A program made the position numbers and the translations under genes. The notes below the pieces were generated by a model. The model was not told the DNA's origin and did no database searches. It worked only from the letters and a program-made list of their open reading frames with translations. DNA of 64,000 nt from Cichorium intybus (lineage: Eukaryota > Streptophyta > Magnoliopsida > Asterales > Asteraceae). The DNA lies in assembly GCA_023525715.1 (NCBI GenBank), contig CM042011.1, positions 61,446,354-61,510,353 of the forward strand, given 5' to 3'. The first letter of the stretch is position 1, and every line of letters begins with the position of its first letter. Positions 56,538-64,000 of the stretch are shown here, in pieces.

Positions 56538-59500
56538 ATGTCTTCTGCTGATCAAACCGCCCCCAATCAAACTCCAATGTTACCTCTATCTTGTCATTAT
56601 GCTCCAAAGTTACGTTGGACGGTACCAACTATAATGACTGGATCCGTAACATCAAGATGGCTCTAAGGTTTGAACATAAAGATTATGTTCTGGAAACCGA
56701 GCTAGTAGAAATTGACCCTGATACTGCAACTCCCGAAGAAATCGCTCAATACTCAAAACATTCTGATGATGCAACCAAAGTGGCTTGCATCATGATAGCT
56801 ACAATGAACCCGGAATTGCAAAGAATATATGAAGACTACTGGCCCTATGAAATGCACAAAGAGCTGGCGGAAAAGTTCCGTAAGCAGGAGCGCATAGAGA
56901 GGCGTGAAGTAGTCAAAGCTTTCACCAATGCGAAGCCAAAGGATGGAGAGTCTATCTGTAACCACGTGCAGAGGATGCAAGGATACGTGGAAAGGCTTAG
57001 GAAGCTTGAGATGCCAGTTCACGAGGATTTGGCAGTAGACATAGTGCTAAATTCTCTGCCTAGTTCATATGACCAGTTCACACTGGCGTATTATTTGAAC
57101 AACTCTCAGGCCACTCTGGCCGAACTGCATCGCATGCTCCGCACCGCTGAGGACGGAATGAAGGGTAAGAGTGTACCCGCAGCTAATGAAGTCGTCCTGG
57201 CTATTACTGGTGGAAAGGGGAAGAAGAGAAAGGGCCCTCACAAGCAGAATTGGAGGGAAAAAGTCCATGTTGGGTCATCCAGCAGTGGGACTAAGCCCAA
57301 GACTTCTGGCATTCCTCACAATGCCAACCCTAAGGAAGCTGAATGCTTCTATTGCAAAGTGCGGGGCCATTGGAAGAGAAGCTGCCCTACATACCTGCAA
57401 GATTTGAAGGATGGCAAAGTCAATCCGTCTTCAGCAGGTATTTACACTATCTTTAAAAACTCACCATCTTCCAGTTCTTGGGTCCTTGATACAGGATGTG
57501 GTTTTCATATTTGTTCTGATTTGCAGGGCCTAAGGGAAAGCAGGGAGGTGGAGCATGGTAGACTCAACCTGATCATGGGGAATAGGAGATCGTCGCCTGT
57601 GACCAAGATCGGGACTTATAGTTTAGTGCTCAGTAGCGGTGTTTGTTTAAAACCTTTTAATTATTGCTATTCGCCAGAAATGGCAAGGAATATTATTTCA
57701 TTTCATGCATTGTTTAAACAAGGTTTACAGTTTTCGTTTGATAATAGTAATGGTTCTATTTCTGTTTTTCAAAATGGCATTTCTGTATTTACTGGTTTAC
57801 CTTGTGATGGTGTGTATGAAACTGCGCAATGTGTAGACAATTTAGGTCATAGTGTAAACTTTATTGATTCTTCTAGTGGTGTAGAAAAGGCGTGCTTGTG
57901 GCACTGTCGTCTTGGGCACATTAACAAGAAACGCATCGCCCAACTCCAAAAGGATGGAGTGTTGGAATCATTCGACCTCAAATCGGATGATATATGCGAA
58001 TCTTGTCTTTTGGGAAAGATGACGAAATCACCTTTCAAGGGTTCTTTTGAAAGAGGTGAAGGTCTTTTGGACATCATACATACAGATGTGTGTGGTCCCT
58101 TCAGATCTACCATAAAAGACGGCACACGATTCTACTTAACCTTCACTGACGATTTTAGTAGATACAGGTATATCTACTTAATCAAACACAAGTCAGACAC
58201 CTTTGAAAAGTTCAAAGAGTTCAAAAATGAAGTTGAGAATCAATTGGGCAGGAAGATAAAGATGCTCAGGTTCGACAGAGGCGGAGAGTATCTTAGTATC
58301 GAGTTCCTAGACTATCTAAAGGAATGTGGAATAGTTTCAAAGTTATCGCCTCCTCGGACACCACAGTTGAACGGTGTTGCCGAGAGACGTAACCAAACCT
58401 TGTTGGACGTGGTTCGTTCCATGATGAGTCGAGCTTCACTTCCTATTCACTTCTGGGGGTATGCCTTAGAGACTGCCACCCACATCCTCAATCTTGTCCC
58501 TACTAAGAAGGTTGCTAAAACACCTCATGAGATGTGGACGGGGAAAGTTCCCTCGTTAGCACATATCAAAGTCTAGGGTTGTGAGGCTTTCGTTAGACGA
58601 GAGACTCACGATAAACTCGCAGAGAGAAGCGAGAAATGTTTTTTCATTGGATATCCCAAACAGTCCTTTGGATACCTGTTCTACAGACCGAGCGAGAACG
58701 TGGTCTTTGTAGCAAGATGGGGAGTCTTTCGAGAGAGAGAGAACTCATATTCAAAGAGGACAGTGGGAGTACCATTGACCTTAAAGAGATTCAAGAGTCA
58801 CCCGATGATGCAACCTTAGCAGAAACTAGCAACCAACAAGAGGAAGAAGTTCCTGTTGGTCCAACTGACATATCCTTACCTCTTAGACGCTCCAGTAGAG
58901 TTAGCATGCCACCCGAGTTTTATGGGTTCCATATAACTACGGATGGAAATACGTTTGTCAGTGATAGGACACTGATAAATTTGGATGAACCTGCTAACTA
59001 CCGGGAAGCGGTGGCGGGCCCCGAGTCTGCCAAGTGGAAAGAGGCAATGGACAGCGAGATCAAGTCCATGTATGACAATCAAGTTTGGAACTTGGTTGAC
59101 AATGTACCGGGTCGAAAGAAAGTCTGGTGCAAGTGGATCTTCAAGAAGAAGACCGACATGGACGGAAAATGACACACTTTCAAAGCAAGACTGGTTGCGA
59201 AGGGCTTTACTCAAACCCCAGGGATTGACTATGATGAGACCTTCTCACCAGTGGCTAAGATAAAGTCAATTAGGATTATGCTGGCCATAGCTGCATTTCA
59301 TGACTATGAAATTTGGCAGATGGACGTTAAAACCGCTTTCCTTAATGGGAAGTTGACTGAGGATGTTTACATGAATCAGCCAGAGGGTTTTGTTGATGCA
59401 AAGTATCTTGACAAAGTGTGTAAGCTCGAGAAATCCATCTATGGATTAAAACAGGCTTCTCGCAGCTGGAATCTTTGTTTCCACGAGAAAGTCAAAGAAT

Positions 59501-60571
59501 TTGGTTTCTCTAGGAGCGAGGATGAGTCTTGCGTATATGTCAAAGCTAGTGGGAGTATAGTCACTTTCCTGGGTGCTGTATGTAGATGACATACTGCTCA
59601 TGGGAAACGACGTTCCAACTTTGCAAGATGTCAAGTCTTGGCTCGGAAAGTGTTTCGCCATGAAAGACCTAGGAGAGGCGGCCTATATTCTCGGGATAAG
59701 AATATTGAGAGATAGGAAGAAGAGACTAATTGGACTTAGTCAGAACACATACTTGGAAAAGGTACTGAAAAGATTTAGTATGGAAAATTCCAAGAAGGGA
59801 GAGTTACCAATGCAAAGTAATGCTAAGCTGAGTAAGACTCAGAGTCCAAGTACAGACGAGGAAATTGCGGACATGAGTCGGGTACCTTACGCTTCGGATG
59901 TGGGGTGGATCATGTACGCCATGACGTGTACTCGTCCCGACATGGCTTTTGCCTTGAGCATGGTCAGTCGATACCAGGGAAACCCTGGTAGGGCACATTC
60001 GACAGCGGTCAAAAACATACTCAAGTATCTGCGCAGGACGAAGAACTTTGTTTTAGTCCTTGGTGGCAGTAATACCTTGAGAGTTGACGGGTATACCGAT
60101 GCCAGCTTTCAGACAGATAGAGACAACGGTCGGTCTCAGTCAGGCTGGGTATTCCTGTTGAATGGGGGAGCAGTGACTTGGAAAAGTTCCAAGCAATAGA
60201 CGGTGGCTGATTCAACATGCGAATCAGAGTACATCGCAGCGAGTGAAGCGGCAAAGGAAGCGGCTTGGTTGAAGAACTTCATCGGTGACCTTGGAGTAGT
60301 CCCGAGTATTCAGGAGCCTGTGGAACTGTTCTGCGATAACGAAGGAGCGGTTGCTTTGAAAAAGGAACCGAGAGATCATGGAAAGTCCATACACATCGAC
60401 AGAAAGTACCACTACATAAGACATAAGGTAGAAGAAGGTCACCTCATAGTGAAGAGGGTATCATCAGAAGATAATCCTACAGATCCCTTGACAAAGGCTC
60501 TGAGTAGGGTTAAGCACTATCAGCATGCACGGCGCATAGGATTAACAGATGATATTAGTTTTTGTAATTAG
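56538..60571 (+). pseudogene. copia gag-pol polyprotein, 3 stops and 3 frameshifts
   Basis: In order: gag (LDGTNYNDWIRN), zinc knuckle CFYCKVRGHWKRSC, protease SWVLDTGC (Asp-Thr-Gly), pre-integrase WHCRLGH, and integrase (Asp in HTDVCGP, Asp in RFDRGGEY, Glu in NGVAERRN). Reverse transcriptase (KARLVAKGF; QMDVKTAFLNG; LYVDDILL) and RNase H (GYTDASF; ESEYIAAS; LFCDNEGA) follow, with the final stop at 60571. Lesions: frameshift near 56590, TAG at 58574, a shift in a GA-repeat near 58730, TGA at 59170, a shift near 59575, and TAG at 60197. The polyprotein would form particles, copy and integrate element cDNA. The longest intact stretch is gag to integrase (661 codons). Confidence 0.93.
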
Positions 60572-61427
60572 ATAGGACTTGAAACTTGTTGCAATATAAA
60601 TGTAATTAACTTTGGTGAATTAATAATATAGTTTTGTTGATAAGTATTTGATACTACCATTTGATAATGATTTATTATTGTGTTTCAATTTTGCATGTTT
60701 ACTTCCTGAGTAATTTAATTATTATTCGAATATCCACAGTCACTCATACTTTTAGGGAGTAAGTATGAATAAAGACGGTCATGAATAGTTTTTTAGATTG
60801 TCTAATGAGTTAGATATAGCAATAAGATTGCTGCAACATTCATGAGTACTTAGAAAATAGGGATTTGAGTATTGGATAAACCCACGCTCAACAGATTGCT
60901 TCATGGATTTCATCATAAGCAATGTTGAGACGATAATATCTTTTGATCTTTAAGTAGAGACATATGAGTTATGTTTTACCAAGCAGTTGTTCATTGACAA
61001 TGCGAAAACGCATCGGTAACACGGTGTTATAAAACGTGTTGTTGTGAATGATTTGACTAATAAAAGACATAAGTATATGAGTCAAAACTTATTCGTCCCT
61101 TGAACCTGTCGAGAAAATAGATATCTGTAGGCCTCTCGATTATTTTGAAGTTGACTGAAAGGGTTGGCTAACCAGGACTGAATTGACATGGTCAATTAGT
61201 AGTCTTAAAGTCATATGTAAATCAGAAATCGGGAAACAGAGAATCAGACTAGGATTGATCTTAATCCATGTCCTGAGTCTGAAAAATATCTTGTTGGACG
61301 GAGGATCATCTGATCACTTATCTTTGGACAGAACTGACTAGGTCAGAGTTCGGCAGCGGTTTCTAGGAAGCTACAGTTGCTAAATTAATTAGAGGGTAAA
61401 TTGGTAATTTTAGTCATAGACTTATCC
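60572..61427 (+). other. copia 3' untranslated region
   Basis: Non-coding sequence between the end of RNase H and the polypurine tract. No second open frame with recognisable motif. Confidence 0.6.
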
Positions 61428-61438
61428 AAGTGGGAGAC
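61428..61438 (+). promoter_or_regulatory. copia polypurine tract
   Basis: AAGTGGGAGAC directly precedes the TG of the 3' LTR. It would prime plus-strand cDNA synthesis. Confidence 0.8.
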
Positions 61439-62168
<730 letters not shown>

Positions 62169-63069
62169 ATTTGAGGCTCACAAACCCTAGTTACTTTCTG
62201 AAATCAGAAGTACATCTCTGCTTCATAAGCAATAAAGGCAACCAAAGAAACCAAACAATCATAATGCATGCACTGAACCAATAACTAAAAGTCCAAATGA
62301 CAGTCACTGGCTAGAGTCCAAACCTAAAAGCTAACCTAGTTGGCTACTGAAATCAGCAAGGGAAAACAGTCCCAACAAGGTCATAAACACATCCAAACAT
62401 CAAACAAACACACACAATCCAATATCAAGCATCAAACACCGAAAAACCAATATTACTTGTAACCAAATGATTATTATAAACCCAAAACAGGTTCCAATCA
62501 TCCAATACAGTAACAAGAACTGAAAAACAGTAACTCAAATGCTCAAGGTCAGTGGTTGTCACTCCCACAAACCCTAGCCACTAAAGCTAACTATTAAACT
62601 AAAAGAAATTAAACATAAAAACCTGAAATACCAAAAGGTAGTTGCTGGAAACGAGTTCTTGGAGTCCAAGAGCCTCTACGGTCGATTTTTCACCATGGTT
62701 TTGCTCGGGTTTTCGGCTGAAAACACCTCTATTTATAGTTGCAAATTTTACGCAACCGCGCCGCGCATTTGTGGTTTCCGCGGCGCGCGTAGGGTTTTAT
62801 CCCCATTTCTTCGGACTTTGAATTTTTTTCCACCGCCTTGAATCCGCGTCGCGCCTTCTTGATTTCCGCGGCACGCGTACGCATTTTCCTGATTTTTCCT
62901 TCTTCTCCAAACTTCCTCCAATTTGTACGCCTTTGTTCCCTGTTTTCATTATTTTCTTCCAAACAAGTACAGGCATGAAAAGTGAGAATACCACGATATA
63001 TATGATATAATTTCACTAAGAATAGGGCTCAACAACGACTAAAATATGTAATATCACTAGGCGTTGTCA
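62169..63069 (-). repeat. gypsy 5' LTR, truncated
   Basis: From about 62179 it matches 50475-51357 of the other gypsy LTR, including the TATA box (CTATAAATAG on the - strand, 62738-62729) and CpG motifs. It ends GTTGTCA before GAAGC. The portion equivalent to 50232 to about 50474 is missing. Confidence 0.88.
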
Positions 63070-63074
63070 GAAGC

Positions 63075-64000
63075 CAATTAGAAAAAATTCTTGTTAAATG
63101 ACCATTTAAGAAAGCCCCATCTTATAACTTTTTATATCTTTTAGTGGATTTTATAACAAAAAGGCTATATAGTTGTTTATATCATTTTGGTATAGTTTCC
63201 CCCATTATACCCTTCTTGGATGTGTATAAATATTGGAAGAGTTGTTTGGACTAAATAAAAAACTATATAATATCATATTCTTGACAATTTTTTATCAGTG
63301 TATACATATGATACTTGTATAGGCTAGTTATTGTATAGTCCATTATAGTATTGTTATTTATTTTTATTTATAGTCCATTATTGCACTTGTATTTATTCTG
63401 AATAATGAGAAGATATTCATCACGTAAAACTCAACAATGAACATGGTATTAGAGTGCTTCCTATCTCCCATATGTCGATATCCTCTTCTCCTCGTCTTCC
63501 TCCCTCTCAGCTCGGATGGTTAGCGAAAACGATAAGTCGTATTCGTCCTCTCCCTTTCTATAAATAGCGTACGACACAACTAACATAAAAACCTATGTCC
63601 TGCTCATTTTTTTACTTCAGTGACCTTAATTATGATGCTTGTCATGAATTGTTTGAAACCCGTTTGGCGTGCTTGATCGCATCACGTGACACCCCTAAAA
63701 CTAACCGTTATAACTCAAATAAAAAAATTCGACTCTCCAGTGAAGCTTTGGATTTACGACATGATTTCTAAATCCCTACCCCAAATGATCCTCAAATGTA
63801 AGGAAATAACTCAGTAAGTTTGGATCAATCTATAAATGCATCCAGTCTGAGTAATTGGACCCCGTCAACTTATCCTGAGAGAGGATTTGCATAAGTGAGA
63901 TATTTGTAAATGGATTTGAATTTGAGTTTGGATACATCTATATATAAAAAGTAGATTTTAGTTAGTTTGATCGATCCTTAAACAATTAATTACCCAAAAT
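63075..64000 (+). pseudogene. second Ty1/copia relic: LTR end, degenerate PBS, gag start
   Basis: ATGGTATTAGAGTGC near 63443 resembles the tRNA-Met primer-binding site (TGGTATCAGAGC) and follows an LTR-like end, ACGTAAAACTCAACA. About 170 bp on, a frame near 63625-63660 reads CHELFETRLAC, resembling the HELF-type block of another copia gag lineage. The LTR start and the rest of the element were not resolved. Beyond about 63700 nothing more was recognised. Confidence 0.5.

Noticed and set aside
57847..58125. Minus-strand frames within copia gag-pol (also 56753-57022, 58876-59214, 60021-60442)
   Set aside because: Antisense shadows of the recognised gag-pol domains.

Overview
This window is nuclear DNA of a flowering plant, AT-rich and dominated by transposable elements. 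The plant assignment rests on one spliced IST1-like gene, a tRNA-Glu(CTC) gene, plant-type MuDR, PIF/Harbinger, hAT and Helitron termini, and Ty1/copia, Athila-like Ty3/gypsy and L1-type LINE coding relics. The CACACGGG-CGTGTG palindromes and TE styles recall Asteraceae, but the species is not determined. Most short open frames are chance frames, (TA)n repeats, or pieces of decayed element proteins.

Layout. 1-4300: low-complexity flank with one tRNA-derived SINE (TSDs visible) and an unrecognised exon-like patch near 1.9-2.4 kb. 4.3-7.3 kb: a 5'-truncated L1-type LINE on the + strand, itself hit by a solo LTR (5-bp TSD) and a small hAT element (8-bp TSD). 7.9-25.8 kb: a second L1-type LINE on the - strand, broken into pieces by an 11-kb block of three end-to-end Helitron-like units (10.4-21.4 kb), a solo LTR, a Harbinger-type MITE and a 957-bp local tandem duplication. 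Inside the third Helitron-like unit sits a 5.0-kb MULE with 193-bp terminal inverted repeats, a decayed MuDR transposase gene and a convergent GRF-type zinc-finger pseudogene. 26.1-29.6 kb: a 3.4-kb giant palindrome made of two inverted PIF/Harbinger copies, each carrying a broken Myb/SANT-like ORF. 31.0-34.2 kb: MITEs, a LINE ORF1 relic (+), a solo LTR and an LTR-like segment with an array of about a dozen 37-40-bp hairpin units.

36.3-39.4 kb: the one recognisable intact protein gene, six exons, encoding an IST1-like protein of 473 aa (predicted ESCRT-III/VPS4 regulator in multivesicular-body sorting). A MITE and a 3.8-kb Helitron follow directly. 43.8 kb: tRNA-Glu(CTC). 44.7-45.9 kb: a hAT element. 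46.0-48.5 kb: a second Helitron of the same terminal type. 48.7-49.6 kb: a Mutator-type MITE and a second SINE.

50.2-63.1 kb: an Athila-like Ty3/gypsy element (- strand; TSD GAAGC on both sides) whose interior is occupied by a nested Ty1/copia element (54.4-62.2 kb). A deletion or recombination fused the truncated copia 3' LTR to a truncated gypsy LTR. The window closes in a second copia relic with a degenerate primer-binding site.

Only the IST1-like gene and the tRNA look functional. The transposon genes all carry stops or frameshifts, listed per feature. The most unusual patterns are the palindromic Harbinger pair (a natural hairpin-RNA candidate), an LTR family whose members each carry a different array of short hairpins at a conserved distance from the LTR start, and the tandem Helitron block that splits a LINE.
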